A stretch of 32,517 bases of DNA from Psilocybe azurescens (lineage: Eukaryota > Basidiomycota > Agaricomycetes > Agaricales > Agrocybaceae): assembly GCA_023853785.1 (NCBI GenBank), contig JAJIRX010000628.1, positions 1 to 32,517 of the forward strand, read 5' to 3'. The notes under the pieces were generated by a model that did not search any database, was not told the origin of the DNA, and saw nothing but the letters and a program-made list of their open reading frames with translations. The translations under genes and the position numbers were made by a program. Below are positions 1-9,803 of this stretch, piece after piece. Within the stretch, counting starts at the first letter, position 1, and each line of letters opens with the position of its first letter.

Positions 1-375
1 CATTTACGATTTCTTTCTCTGCCATAAAAAGCGGAAAGCCACAAATCGTCAGAAACCTTGGGTCTAATTGACTCTGGAGCTGGTGGAAAATTCATTGACC
101 AAAACTACGCTAGAAAACTAGGGCTTGAACAAAAAACCTGAAGAGGAGCCTCACGATTGTACAACGTAGATGGAACTCTCAACAAGAAAGGAACAATCTC
201 TACTTTCGTAGAACTCAATCTCACTATCGGGAACAGAACGAACAAGGAAATTCTATTTGTCTCTGGATTAGGACGACAAAAATTATTCTAGGACTACCTT
301 GGCTTCAGAAACGAAACCCCGACATTGATTGGGAAACTGGAAAAGTTAAATGGAGAGTTTCCAAATCTATTCGCA
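1..375 (+). pseudogene. Retroelement aspartic protease domain, broken
   Basis: The active-site sequence LIDSGA is read from 64, followed by a strand-turn segment typical of retropepsins (FIDQNYARKLGL). A stop at 139-141 breaks the frame. A later conserved ILGLPWL motif, the second half of the protease fold, is read in another frame near 280-300. The protease would cleave the Gag-Pol precursor inside the particle. The stop and the frame change make this copy non-functional. Confidence 0.8.
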
Positions 376-661
376 CTACTACTGTGGAAGAAGAACTGGA
401 AGAAACTGAACCGATCATAGACACCACGGACGTCCCACTCAAGACTTCAACACTTTGGTAATAGATTTTATCGAAGCCAAAGACTCCAAAGAATTGGACC
501 AGGCATGGATCAACGCAAAACTACGGCTTCACAAACTCTGGCAATAGAACACGAAAATAGGACACCTGCTAAGCCTCTGGAAGAACTTATTCCCCGGACC
601 TCCACGACTATCTCGGACTTTTTGACAAAAAGCAGCAGATCGATTTCCCATCTCAAGACCC

Positions 662-1455
662 TGGGACCACAAAATCGAACTGAAACCTGAATTCAAACCA
701 AAACCATGCAAGGTCTACAGCCTCACCCCGGAAGAACAAATCGAACAGGACAAATTTCTTAAAGAAATGCTAGACAAAGGATATATCGTCAGATCAGAAT
801 CAGACATTGCTTCGCCCTTTTTCTTCGTAGCCAAGAAGGATGGAAAACTGCGACCTTGTCAAGACTATCGATATCTAAATGAATGGACAGTAAAGAATGC
901 CTACCCTTTGCAACGGATCCCTGATCTACTGGACAAACTCAAAGGAGCAAAATTCTTTACCAAACTGGACATCAGACAAGGATACAACAATGTTCGCATT
1001 CGAAAGGAAGATCAACGGAAAGCTGCCTTCAAAACAAATCGAGGTCTCTTTGAACCCACAGTTATGTTCTTCGGATTATGCAATTCCCCAGCCACTTTTC
1101 AATCCATGATGGATTCGCTGTTTGAAGGCGAAATATCTGGAGGATTTGTGATTATCTACATGGACGACATCTTAATCTTTGCCGAAAATCAAGAAGATTT
1201 GGCAAGATACGAACGGATTGTCCTGCAAAGGCTAAAGGATAACGACCTGTACCTCAAACCGGAAAAATGCGTCTTCAGACAACGAAAAGTTGAATATCTG
1301 GGAATGATAATCGAAGAAGGAAGAATCTCCATGGACCAATCAAAACTTAAAGGAATCCGAGACTGGCCCGCACCACAGTAAAGCAAGTCAGGGGATTCCT
1401 GGGATTTGGAAATTTCTACCGAAAATTCATCAGGAAGTTCTCTATGGTGGCACAA
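662..1455 (+). pseudogene. Retroelement reverse transcriptase domain
   Basis: One frame stays open from about 662 to 1381 and carries the Ty3/gypsy polymerase motifs in order: KDGKLRPCQDYRYLN (fingers), KLDIRQGYNNVRI with the first catalytic Asp, FGLCNSPATFQ, then YMDDIL with the catalytic Asp pair at about 1159-1176. The frame ends at 1381. The connection segment ([12 protein letters not shown]) continues in the next frame to about 1490, so there is one frameshift after the palm. All three catalytic aspartates are present. The segment is the best-preserved part of the element. Confidence 0.92.
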
Positions 1456-1494
1456 CCCCTGAACGATCTCCTAAAAGAAAGACAAGAAATTTGA

Positions 1495-1960
1495 ATGGAC
1501 GGACGCGAGCTCAACGAAGCGTTTGATGAACTAAAACGACGATTCACAGAAGAACCGGTTCTCTCTATGCCAGACCCGAGCAAACCATTTCAAATCGAAT
1601 GCGACGCCTCTAAATATGCATCTGGAGCCGTTCTGACTCAACTCGATGGTAATGGTGAAAGACACCCATGTGCATTCATTTCAAAACCTTTTCTGCGACA
1701 GAAAGGAACTATGAAATCTACGATCGAGAACTCCTGGCAATTGTACGAGCATTACAGGAATGGAGACACTACATTCAAGGATCTGAACATACAACGATCA
1801 TCCATTCTGACCACAAGAACCTGACCTACTTCAGAAGCCCAAGAAACCTGAACAGACGGCAAGCTCGATGGTCATTATACCTATCAATTCGATCTGAAAC
1901 TAATCCATATGCCCGGAACGAAAATGATTCAATCTGATGCTTTATCGAGAAGGCCAGATT
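1495..1960 (+). pseudogene. Retroelement RNase H domain, split over frames
   Basis: The first RNase H motif is read at 1588-1650 (ECDASKYASGAVLTQ, with the catalytic Asp). After a frame change near 1685 the second ([12 protein letters not shown], catalytic Glu) and third ([10 protein letters not shown], catalytic Asp) motifs follow to about 1840. A third frame then gives the [15 protein letters not shown] tether found after RNase H in gypsy elements. The order and spacing are normal. The two frame changes inactivate it. Confidence 0.85.
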
Positions 1961-2985
1961 TTATACCAGACAAAGACCATGATAATGAAGATGTGACTCT
2001 ACTACCGGAAGAACTTTTCGTCAATCTAATCGACACCGAACTACAACAAAAATCATTGATTCGGGAAGAATTTGACACAGATATTGCAGAAGTCTTGAAG
2101 GCTCTATTGCAAAATGGACCATCGAACTTACGAACCGACCTTGACGACTGGAAAACGGAGGAATTCAATGGGAAAAATGTTATCTTTTATAAAGATAAAA
2201 CATATATACCGAAGAACCAAAATCTACGCCAACAAATTGTAAAATCTTTTCATGATCTACCATCGGCAGGACACCCGGAGAACTAGAAACTTACAATGCA
2301 GTAAAGGCACATTACTGGTGGCCTGGGCTACGATCCTTCGTGAAACAATACGTCAAAGGCTGCGGAATCTGTCAACAATTCAAGATTAACAGAAATCCCT
2401 CTCACCCATCTTTCATGCCAATTGCCGGACCAACTTCTACACGACCATTTGCTTTAACTGTTCAATGGACTTTCTAACCGACTTACCACCGGTTAAAAAC
2501 AGCGCAGGACAGATTGTGGATGCACTCATGGTCGTGGTAGACCATGGGCTTACTAAGGGGGTGATTTTAATACCTTGCCGGAAGAAAGGGAAACCAGGAG
2601 AGGCACTTGACGGAAGGAGCAGCTCAACTCTTACTTGACAATCTTTTCAAACGATTCGGACTCCCAGACAGCATTATCTCAGACCGAGACCCCCTATTCA
2701 CCGCGAAAGGTCTTCCAAGAACTCATGAAACTCTTAGGGATCAAGTCCAAATTAACGACGGCTTATCATCCAATAGGAGACGGAACCACCGAGCGATTCA
2801 ACCAAGAAATAGAAGCCTACCTATCCATCTATTGTTCTTCACACCCAACCGATTGGAACAAGTCAGTTGGAACATTAGAATTCACTCACAACAACAGAAA
2901 ACACTCCGAAAGGGTCAAAACCCTGTTCGAACTCACCCTAGGTTCATCTCCGCTGGCCATTCCACTCGCGATTTGAGAACACCAA
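1961..2985 (+). pseudogene. Retroelement integrase: zinc-binding and catalytic core
   Basis: The HHCC zinc-binding region runs from about 2248 (FHDLPSAGH) to the CGICQQF pair near 2361, with the YWWPGL motif between them. The core follows: MDFLTDLP (first Asp) near 2465, SDRDP (second Asp) near 2681, and TERFNQEIE (catalytic Glu) near 2791. The whole D-D-E set is visible, but it is spread over three frames with stops at about 2286 and 2976. In the GDGTTERF segment a residue commonly glutamine in this family is replaced. Confidence 0.85.
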
Positions 2986-2989
2986 AGCC

Positions 2990-3530
2990 CCATCTGTGGA
3001 AGAAAAAGTCAAACATCTCCTGAGAGATCGAGAAGAAGCGTTAGCCACCCATGAACTTGCAAGACAAAGGATAGCCGAGCGACGAAAATCGACCTTCAAA
3101 CCGTTTGAGAAAGGAACGAAAGTTTGGCTAGACTCCCGCAACATCTCCACGAGGTACCATTCGAAGATGAAACCAAAACAAGAAGGCCCGTTCACAATCA
3201 CAGAAGTCTTGGGACCCCCTCACTTACAGACTCAAAATACCCAAGATATGGAAGATCCATGACGTCTTCCACGCCACTCTACTCATGCCATATAACGAGA
3301 CAGAAACATATCGGACCGAATTTCCCTAGACCACCACCCGAAATCAAAAATAAAGAAGAACACTGGGAAGTCGAAACCATTCTGAATCACAGAAAGACAG
3401 GACGAAAACCCAAGAAAGGAAAGCAAAAATATCAATACCTTATCAAATGGACAGGATTCCCTATCTCCGAAGCAACGTGGGAAAAGATGACGCGTTCGAC
3501 AACGACAACGAGACTCTTAAAGAATACCAC
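2990..3530 (+). pseudogene. Integrase C-terminal region and chromodomain
   Basis: After the integrase core comes a basic KFEKGTKVWLD-like strand region. A typical chromodomain then follows at about 3360-3485: WEVETILNHRK, a basic linker, YLIKWTGFP and ATWEK. The aromatic residues that usually form the methyl-lysine cage (W, Y, W) are visible. In chromoviruses this module directs integration to methylated histone H3 heterochromatin. The surrounding frame is broken between the C-terminal integrase and the chromodomain. Confidence 0.85.
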
Positions 3531-4170
3531 CAATTACACAAACTCTGATCACCGCTACCACCCTGATGCCTCGCCTTCTCCGACGTATTGCCTCTTCTTT
3601 CACTCCCGAAACTCCCGAAACAAACCAACTCGAAACCCCTATCTTTGATACCCCTCTGGCTGATCAGACTGTGGAAGAGCTTGAGACGCTGCAAAGAGAA
3701 ATTCTCACTGCATACAACGCAAACAATTGATCGGAAGGAGACAGCAAAACAGAACTACCGCCCAGCTGCTGCTAAAGCTGCCCATCATCAAGCCAGATCT
3801 CTATGCCTCAAACTAAATCTGGTCGAACGAGAGCTCCATCGACGCCTTCCACTGATCGCCAAAGTAGTTAAAAAGGCCAAGTCGTTCTACCTCTAAACCA
3901 TACCTCCAATTACCAGAACAACGCAACATGTCTTTCATCAATACTCCCGCTGCTTCTTCCTCTTCTACTCCTGCCAACCCACGTCTGCAAGGCAAACAAC
4001 CTGCCATACCCCGTTACGCTCAAACACTGTCAACTCCTGAAGCCCTGGACCTCTTCACCGATGACGCCAGAATCGCCAACACCACAGGCGAACCATACGG
4101 AGACTATTGAGCCCACTGAAGTAATGGACTTCACTCCTTCTGAGGCATAAGGAGTGTAGTACAGGGGTAA
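3531..4170 (+). pseudogene. 3' tail of the retroelement coding region
   Basis: Between the chromodomain and the LTR there are broken reading frames rich in Pro, Thr and Ser. A 61-codon frame at 3928-4110 starts MSFINTPAASSSS. It could be the tail of pol or a small extra frame that resembles the Ser/Thr/Pro-rich start of some gag proteins. I cannot tell which. The sequence just before the LTR, ACAGGGGTAA at 4161-4170, is purine-rich and lies where the polypurine tract priming plus-strand synthesis would be. Confidence 0.45.
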
Positions 4171-4320
4171 TGTTACAACAAGTCTTTTTTCTTTTTCTTT
4201 TCTCTTTTCTTTTCTTTTCTTTTCCTTTTCTTTGTCATCTTTCACATCATTGATACATCATTGTACGCTCTGATGAACTTTACTTTCACTTCCATCTTTT
4301 ATGATACATCTTTTGATGAA

Positions 4321-4504
4321 CGTTTGATCTGTTTCTCTTATTCTTATATACATCTGCTGATGAACATTCAAACTCGTTTCAACTTGATCTGTTTCTTCTA
4401 TTCTTATATACATCTGCTGATGAACATTCAAACTCGTTTCAACTTGATCTGTTTCTTCTATTCTTATATACATCTGCTGATGAACATTCGATCTCGTTTC
4501 AACT
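4321..4504 (+). repeat. Three 60-bp tandem units inside the LTR
   Basis: The period is exactly 60 bp, with units beginning near 4321, 4381 and 4441. They share a block reading CATCTGCTGATGAACATTC followed by TCGTTTC and TTGATCTGTTTCTTCTATTC. The second and third units are nearly identical. Weaker, older units (TGATACATC...TGATGAAC) precede them from about 4250. Tandem blocks in an LTR U3 can act as enhancer repeats, but that is inference. Confidence 0.9.
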
Positions 4505-4609
4505 AGCTGTACAGTTCATAGTATTTATACAAGGGAGCATCTACTGTATTCTTTAGCTAGTTCTTGAGAATCCAACCTGCTTAACCTGCTCTACTCTAAA
4601 CTTGAACTT

Positions 4610-4738
4610 GTTCTTGTAAACGATTGGTGGTTAGATTACGCACACTGCGTGATTCTAACTTGAGATCGTAACAGTTCTTGTACAACGATTGGTGGTTAGA
4701 TTACGCACACTGCGTGACTCTAACTTGAAATCGTAACA
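4610..4738 (+). repeat. Tandem duplication of the LTR 3' end
   Basis: Two adjacent units, 4610-4673 (64 bp) and 4674-4738 (65 bp), both run from GTTCTTGTA through GATTGGTGGTTAGATTACGC to TCGTAACA. They differ at only a few positions. The duplicated unit includes the LTR terminus that integrase would recognise. Confidence 0.9.
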
Positions 4739-5404
4739 GTTAAGTGGAAATAGGGCATTCACTCAGACATTATGTTTTCCTATCTCTTTCTATTATTTCA
4801 CTTACTTCCCTTTTAAGCCATTTACCTTCCTATTTCACTTGGGCCTTGGCAAGCCCTCCCACATATTAGTTATTCCTTTATATACTGTGCAGTAGCATGC
4901 CATCCCAAATACGGTAGTTCCCATATGGGTATTATGTAGTTTCAATTCTCATTATTCTGACCTCAGCCATTTTACTTTTGTTCACACTGAGGTCAGTTAT
5001 TCTTACTTCATTGTTTACTATTTTTTACTTACTATACCTATAGTTACTCACCCATGCATCTGTAACTTTAGGTACTTTCACAAGCCGTTTTACTTTTGTT
5101 CACGCTGAGTTACTCACCCACGCATCTGTAACTTTATAGAATTCTATGGAAACCACGACATTTTAGTGCAGTGGGAATTACTAAATGAATGACTCAGAGC
5201 TGACTGATAGCTTACTTCACCTGTGGCTGTTCAAATTGTGAGGTCAGCAACAAAAATATTGGCCACATGCCGACCTAAATGAAATAGATTATTGTATTAC
5301 TTCAGCTACAGAATTGGGGGCTTCAGCTATGTATGAGGAGGCCAGCAAGTATCTTCTAAGCGTTGAGGCTGCAACTTTGTCCTGACATTTCTCGGCCAGC
5401 AAGA
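4739..5404. other. AT-rich non-coding stretch with short repeats
   Basis: No gene is visible. A perfect 10-bp inverted repeat (CTGACCTCAG at 4957-4966 and CTGAGGTCAG at 4987-4996) encloses a 20-nt loop. The loop sequence TTTTACTTTTGTTCAC recurs near 5088. The block GTTACTCACCCATGCATCTGTAACTTTA near 5043 recurs near 5107 with one or two changes. These look like an eroded repeat family. Confidence 0.5.
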
Positions 5405-6487
5405 TTAACTATCATCCAATAGTGCCATTAACTCTTTATCAAACTTCCCAATTGCATCGATAGTTTGGTCATTGAAATCCTTGAATGCTTTTTGAGCCTG
5501 GTCACTTGCTCTAAGCTTCTCCCATTCTGCCATGTAAAGCCGATGGCTAGTGTATTTGTAGGATATACCGAGGGTTTCATGAAGATAATTGACCTCAGTA
5601 TGTATTTGTAGTAGCTCACGCTTGATCAAATGCTATTGTCTGTAAATTAAATGTTGTTCAACATAAATAAAGTCATGCTTACAGGATCGGCAGGGACCAA
5701 GAATGACAAAATCCCGTCCAGTACTGTTTCCCTGACTGAGGATTGAGTAAGTTTGGATTCTAAAGCGAGACAATGAAAATGAATGATAAATGGTATGTAG
5801 GCAGCACAGAAGGGTGGCAGATTAAATCTGCCCCGATAATTGCAGCTGCGACACAATACCGAGTCAAATTGGCCTCAAATTATGTATGACAATATATAGT
5901 TATTGCATAATATTGATCTCTACACACTGTCTGAGACCAGATATTCAAACATAAAAAGAGCAGGAACTGATATCTGAGAAATTGGGCCCAATATGTTTAC
6001 ATGGCTACCGACTTTGGGAATAAATCAGACCTGAGCTGTGTAGCTGCATGGTGGGGCCGATGATAAGTTCGGCACCGATGCAATCAGCTAGTCAGCTGTT
6101 CACAGCTGGAAGAATAGTTATGAGTACAACAAAAAATATTTACCCCACCAGGTTGAGTCTCCAGCTGTAGATGATCTTGTTGGTGCACAATAATGAATTC
6201 TTTTCTGGTGGCAGAAACCAGGAATTTGGGTATGTAAACCTTCTTATTATTGGGCCTGATCAACTGCATGAACCCTTCAGGAATGCTGCCATACTCCTGA
6301 GCAGCAACAGTGTCTGGAGCAGCAACTGGTTCGGCTTCAATTGGTAAAGTTGGTTGAAAATCTGGTCGGTGCTGATTACTGGATACCACTGATGTACGAT
6401 GGCTGATGCGAGATAACGGCATACCTACAGGTTCAAACATATCATGAGAGTTTGCCTGAATGTTGTGTATATGGCTTTCTTGCATTG
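5405..6487 (-). CDS. Hypothetical multi-exon gene, product unrecognised
   Basis: I do not recognise the product. The last exon is 5405-5632, reading from HLIKRELLQIH to the stop after LMALLDDS. A clean 50-nt intron (GTAAGC...TAG, 5633-5682) joins it in phase 0 to an upstream exon running from 5683 to about 5850 (FNLPPFCAAYIPFIIHFHCL...SFLVPADP). A 5' exon is 6144-6487, starting MQESHIHNIQ and ending QLETQPGG at a GTAAAT donor. The joins between about 5850 and 6143 are not resolved. The 5' exon is Pro/Ala-rich, then basic (LIRPNNKKVYIPKF). The last exon is charged and helical. The gene is divergent from the plus-strand gene at 7165 and shares a 677-bp intergenic region with it. It could belong to an old mobile element. 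Confidence 0.4.
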
Positions 6488-7164
6488 TTGATGGTGATGT
6501 AATACATTTGAAGAGATGAGATTGCGACTGGATTAGGGAGTTATTTGTTAGAAATAGACAATAATGCACAAATCAGTAGCTATACTGATGAGTAACAATA
6601 GAGTCAAATCTCAAATGCGCAACAATGACAAGTATGAGTGAAAATAGTAAATTGCTTCTGTAGACTCCAAATCTTGTTCTAGTGTCTTTGTTTCCTCAGA
6701 CATAGTAGGAATACTGGTCTTTTACATGGCTAAGTGTCTAAAAATGGTGAGGTGTGACTATAGGTGTCCACAATATTGCGTCAAAACACCAAACCTATAA
6801 TTACGTGACAAATTATATATCACCGGAACCGTCTCAACGAGGGAATTCCGGATCAGTGATCAGAATTTGAATAACTTTACTCTACAAAAGTTATTAACAG
6901 AACAGTGTGCAAAAACACCGAAAAGAGCGAATTCTAACTAAGTGTCCATTTGTACAAGTCCAAATATCAAGTGTAGAACATTAGAAACAAAGTGTTTAAT
7001 CACAAAAACTAACATTATTTGTAACTGTTTACATCACATGATTGTTGATTTTTCAGCACCTTACATTCTGGCAGCTTTACCGTCTGCTACAATCTTCATC
7101 TGCCAACTCGTGCCTGAGAAACAATACACACTCAAAAATTTCAACAACATTTGAGTTCATCATT
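6488..7164. promoter_or_regulatory. Intergenic region between two divergent hypothetical genes
   Basis: This AT-rich region lies between the two ATGs. An imperfect dyad occurs at about 6822-6851 (CCGGAAC...GAATTCCGG). No convincing TATA box was found for either side. If the two frames are real genes, both promoters should lie here. Confidence 0.3.
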
Positions 7165-7520
7165 ATGTCTAATTCTAACTGTATTCTGTCTGCAACCAAC
7201 CTCATCAAGGCCCTTTGTGATGTCGATGATAGTATCTGCCATGGACTGGCCGATGGCAAAGTTGCAACTGTAATAAAGGAGAAGAAACATCAATTGGTGA
7301 GAAATCATACGCTGTTACAAGTAAAATTCACTGAAACGACCACTCAGCAAGCAATATTCAAACTTAATTGTAAAACTGGTCCCGAAGTGGCTCATTTGCA
7401 GGAAGTGTTCGACCAGCCAATATTTTTCTGGAGCCCTTTGAAAGCTTGGAAAGAGGTAAAGCAAGCTGGATGCACTCCTGAATTTCTGAGACAGCACATA
7501 CAAAACATGGGAGGTCTTTA
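7165..7520 (+). CDS. Hypothetical protein, 3' end cut by an inserted element
   Basis: The frame starts MSNSNCILSATNLIKALCD and runs about 118 codons of ordinary-looking composition to HIQNMGGL. Beyond 7520 it continues only through TCCA/TGGA repeat sequence, to a stop at 7725, so the later part is not native. I recognise no domain. The sequence is rich in Lys, Leu and Thr, with FFWSPLKAW as an aromatic patch. If the 2.28-kb element were removed with one copy of its TA flank, the frame would reach a TAA directly after GGL. The insertion may therefore lie at, not within, the natural end. It is divergent from the minus-strand gene at 5405-6487. Confidence 0.4.
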
Positions 7521-7896
7521 CATGGCCCCCATTTTTGGTCGGACTCCAGTCGGACTCTGTCGGACTTGCTATATTCAGAATGACAATTTTTCTGGTCTAG
7601 GACTGCTGAAAATTTCCGGTGAGATTCTGGTGAATGTCCGACTGGACTACAAGTCCAATGGACTGTCCGGGCAGACTGTCCACTGGAATAATGCTAGACC
7701 AGCAGTCAAAGTCCACTGGAAATGACCGGACAGGACCAACGGAAGTCCATTGGAAGTCCATTGGAATCCCACAGACATGACCATTGGAATTCCAGCAGAC
7801 TAGTCCAACAGAATTCCAATGGAAGTCCAACAGACAGCAAGCAGAGGGTTGTTTGAGGTCTTTACTGTCCTTTTATTATAATTTATACTAGTATAG

Positions 7897-7986
7897 AAAA
7901 AAAAAAAGACACAAACAAGAATTGAACTCGGGCATCAGAGAGCAGCTGAATGCAAGCGGGATAAACCAACTGAGCCACAAAGGCTT
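7897..7986 (-). repeat. tRNA-derived SINE or Pol III-type relic
   Basis: On the minus strand TGGCTCAGTTGG (7966-7977) fits the Pol III A-box consensus exactly. GAGTTCAATTC (7919-7929) is a near match to a B-box. The spacing is close to that in tRNAs. A run of eleven T (7897-7907) follows as a Pol III terminator. The D-arm and acceptor stem do not fold properly, so this is not a working tRNA. It is best read as the head of a tRNA-derived SINE or a decayed tRNA. Confidence 0.5.
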
Positions 7987-8111
7987 ATGAAAAATAAAAA
8001 TAAAAATAGTTAAATATGTACATACTGATGCAGCCAAAATTCTTGGCACTGCTCGGCACAGGCCAAACAACAACACATGCGTGACATGTTGATGCCACGT
8101 CAGTCCGTTGT

Positions 8112-8450
8112 TGATTCCGACCCCAACCCTTTTTCCTTCCACCACCACCACTGCCTTGTCAGTCGGAGCCAGGCGAGAGCCAACCTGATGCGACAGAGGA
8201 CGAGAATGACCATGATGGCCACACCGACGAGGATGACAGCAATGACAAGGTCACAGACGAGGACAGCAAGGGCAAGGATGAGGACAGCAAGGGCAAGGAC
8301 AAGGACAGCAAGGGCAAGGACAAGGGCAGCAAGGGCAAGGACAAGGGCAGCAAGGGCAAGGACAAGGGCAGCAAGGGCAAGGACAAGGGCAGTCAGGGCA
8401 AGAACAAGGGCGGCGAGGATGAGGACAAGGACAACCGGCGACGACGGCAC
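8112..8450 (+). repeat. 21-bp in-frame minisatellite coding SKGKDKG heptads
   Basis: A unit close to AGCAAGGGCAAGGACAAGGGC repeats about seven times between 8262 and 8410. In one plus frame it encodes heptads of SKGKDK(D/G). The same frame runs upstream into an acidic stretch (PDATEDENDHDGHTDEDD) and a proline run, but has no ATG and opens only after a stop at about 8112. It ends after RRRRH at about 8452. It might be an exon of a charged low-complexity protein, but no start or splice site supports this. Confidence 0.6.
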
Positions 8451-8452
8451 TG

Positions 8453-9010
8453 ACACATACCACCATGGCAACGGCAAAGGCCAGGACAACAGGGCTGATG
8501 ACGACACGTGACGCTGACACCAATACGTACCACAACAGGTACGGACCGCAACAACCCGCAACAAAGGCACCAACAGGTACCAGGACAGGCACGGTGGACA
8601 ACGACACTGACACGTACCACAATGGGTACAGACCGCAACAACATGTACCACCACAGCGACAGCGAGGGATGACAGGGACAACCACGACCACGCAATGACG
8701 GCAGCAACATGTACCACAACACGTATGGATGGCAGCGACGTGTACCACAACATGTACAGACAACACCGACAACGACACTGACACTGACAACGACACCAAC
8801 ACCAACAATGACACCAACACCAACAACAACAATGACACCAACACCAACAACAACAATGACACCAACACCAACACCAACACCAACAACAACACCAACACCA
8901 ACAACAACACCAACACCAACAACAACACCAACACCAACAACAACACCAACACGTACCACAGCAGGTACGGCTGACAACAACACCTGACGGCAACACCGGC
9001 GCATACAACG
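8453..9010 (+). repeat. GTAC-flanked hairpin units and (CAACAC)-type minisatellite
   Basis: A unit close to ACGTACCACAACAGGTACGG recurs near 8524, 8612, 8709, 8739 and 8951, with partial copies at 8570, 8641 and 9003. The outer GTAC halves form short dyads. Between 8758 and 8950 lies a 15-bp-type array of CAACACCAACAACAA. Plus frames give the peptide TYHNxYGPQQ twice and Thr/Asn runs. The long open frame on the opposite strand is a by-product of the composition. Confidence 0.65.
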
Positions 9011-9145
9011 GGTACAGCCGACCACAATGTTGATAACATGGACAACAACACCACCAATGTACGTTCCACCCCCTTTTCCGTTGTTTCTTTCTTTTTCTTT
9101 TTTGTTTCTTTTTTATTATGTTTTTATTTTATTTTTACCTGTATA

Positions 9146-9376
9146 TAATCATGTAGTATATAGTTTTAATATATTATATTACATTGTCACATAAATTTAA
9201 GCTAAGATTAAAGTATTCCAGTTGGAATCCAATTGGATTCCATTCCATTCCATTCCATGTGAATTTAAAGTTGGACTTAGTGAAATTTACAAAGTCAGAT
9301 AATAATGTAGCATATAGTTTTCAATATATTATATTACATTGTTACATACATGAATTAAAGATAAGATTGAAGTATT
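9146..9376. repeat. Pair of ~72-bp direct repeats plus an ATTCC microsatellite
   Basis: The blocks 9146-9217 and 9300-9376 both read ATAATGTAGYATATAGTTTT, ATATATTATATTACATTG and AAGATTRAAGTATT in the same order, with scattered differences. A short ATTCC repeat (about 9236-9258) lies between them. This is an eroded tandem duplication of about 153 bp period. Confidence 0.7.
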
Positions 9377-9401
9377 ATCCTAGTGACCTAGCTTTCTTAA
9401 T

Positions 9402-9475
9402 ATGGCTCCCAAAGCTTCCAAGAACACTGCTACTGTCCCTAACTCTCCTCCCAAGTCTGCAATTAAACCAGTGAC
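9402..9475 (+). pseudogene. Possible truncated N-terminal coding fragment
   Basis: A frame starts MAPKASKNTATVPNSPPKSA and has the Lys/Ser/Pro-rich look of a protein N-terminus. After about 24 codons it enters the TCCA/TGGA repeat array and ends soon after. It may be the start of a captured or interrupted gene, or chance. No downstream continuation was found. Confidence 0.2.
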
Positions 9476-9803
9476 AGTCCACTGGACATCCACTGGACAT
9501 CCACTGGACTCCACTGGACAGAGCACTCTTGGATCTGGTCTAATTAAGTGCTGAGAGTCCGGTGGAAGTCCACTGGAAGTCCAACAGAAGTCCAATGGAC
9601 TGGACAGTACGGCCAGTCCACCTGTTTTCTGTCTTGAAGTGACTTGACCAGACTTTGACCAGAATTTGGCCGGACTCTGACTGGACTGGTAGCGGAATTT
9701 TGTCAAGTCCAATGGAATCCGTTGGATGTCAAATGGACTGTCCATTGGAATTGGCTGGGTCCAGTGAAAGTCTGTTGGAGTCCAACGGAATATGGGGGCA
9801 CTG

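Larger units (their letters stand above)
1..4738 (+). mobile_element. Degenerate Ty3/gypsy chromovirus, 3' part, with 3' LTR
   Basis: The domain order is protease, reverse transcriptase, RNase H, integrase, chromodomain, then a polypurine-like stretch and an LTR. This is the Ty3/gypsy pol order, and the terminal chromodomain places it among chromoviruses. Gag and the 5' LTR lie outside the window. The reading frame breaks many times (near 139, 285, 1381, 1490, 1690, 1870, 2285, 2470, 2700, 2975), and there are in-frame stops, so no full polyprotein can be made. The element is a relic, although the domains are still easy to recognise. The target-site duplication cannot be tested without the left end. 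Confidence 0.93.
4171..4738 (+). repeat. 3' LTR of the chromovirus
   Basis: The LTR starts TGTTAC at 4171 and ends GTAACA at 4738, a 6-bp terminal inverted repeat with the TG...CA ends of retroviral-type LTRs. It directly follows the purine-rich stretch. It is about 568 bp long, begins with a C/T-rich run, and contains two internal tandem duplications (4321-4504 and 4610-4738). A second GTAACA at 4668-4673 marks the end of the first of the two terminal repeat units. Confidence 0.8.
7521..9803. mobile_element. Putative non-autonomous inverted-repeat transposon, 2.28 kb
   Basis: The left end reads CATGGCCCCCAT at 7521. The right end, on the opposite strand, reads CAGTGCCCCCAT ending at 9803. 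The match continues inward with gaps (GGACTCCA, GACT). A TA lies on both outer sides (7519-7520 and 9804-9805), as for Tc1/mariner-type insertion. Both ends carry about 330 bp dense in TCCA/TGGA motifs, for example 11-bp units GTCCATTGGAA near 7745. Such subterminal repeat clusters are typical of transposase-binding ends. The interior is low-complexity and has no recognisable transposase, so it would be non-autonomous. The superfamily is not certain. Confidence 0.5.

Noticed and set aside
1..4738. The retroelement frame breaks as further homopolymer errors
   Set aside because: Some may be, but in-frame stops within the protease and integrase and breaks in nearly every domain indicate true decay.
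8100..9008. 302-codon open frame on the minus strand, rich in Cys, Val and Trp
   Set aside because: It is the complement of the 21-bp and CAACAC repeats. The composition follows from the repeat, and there is no domain or splice support.
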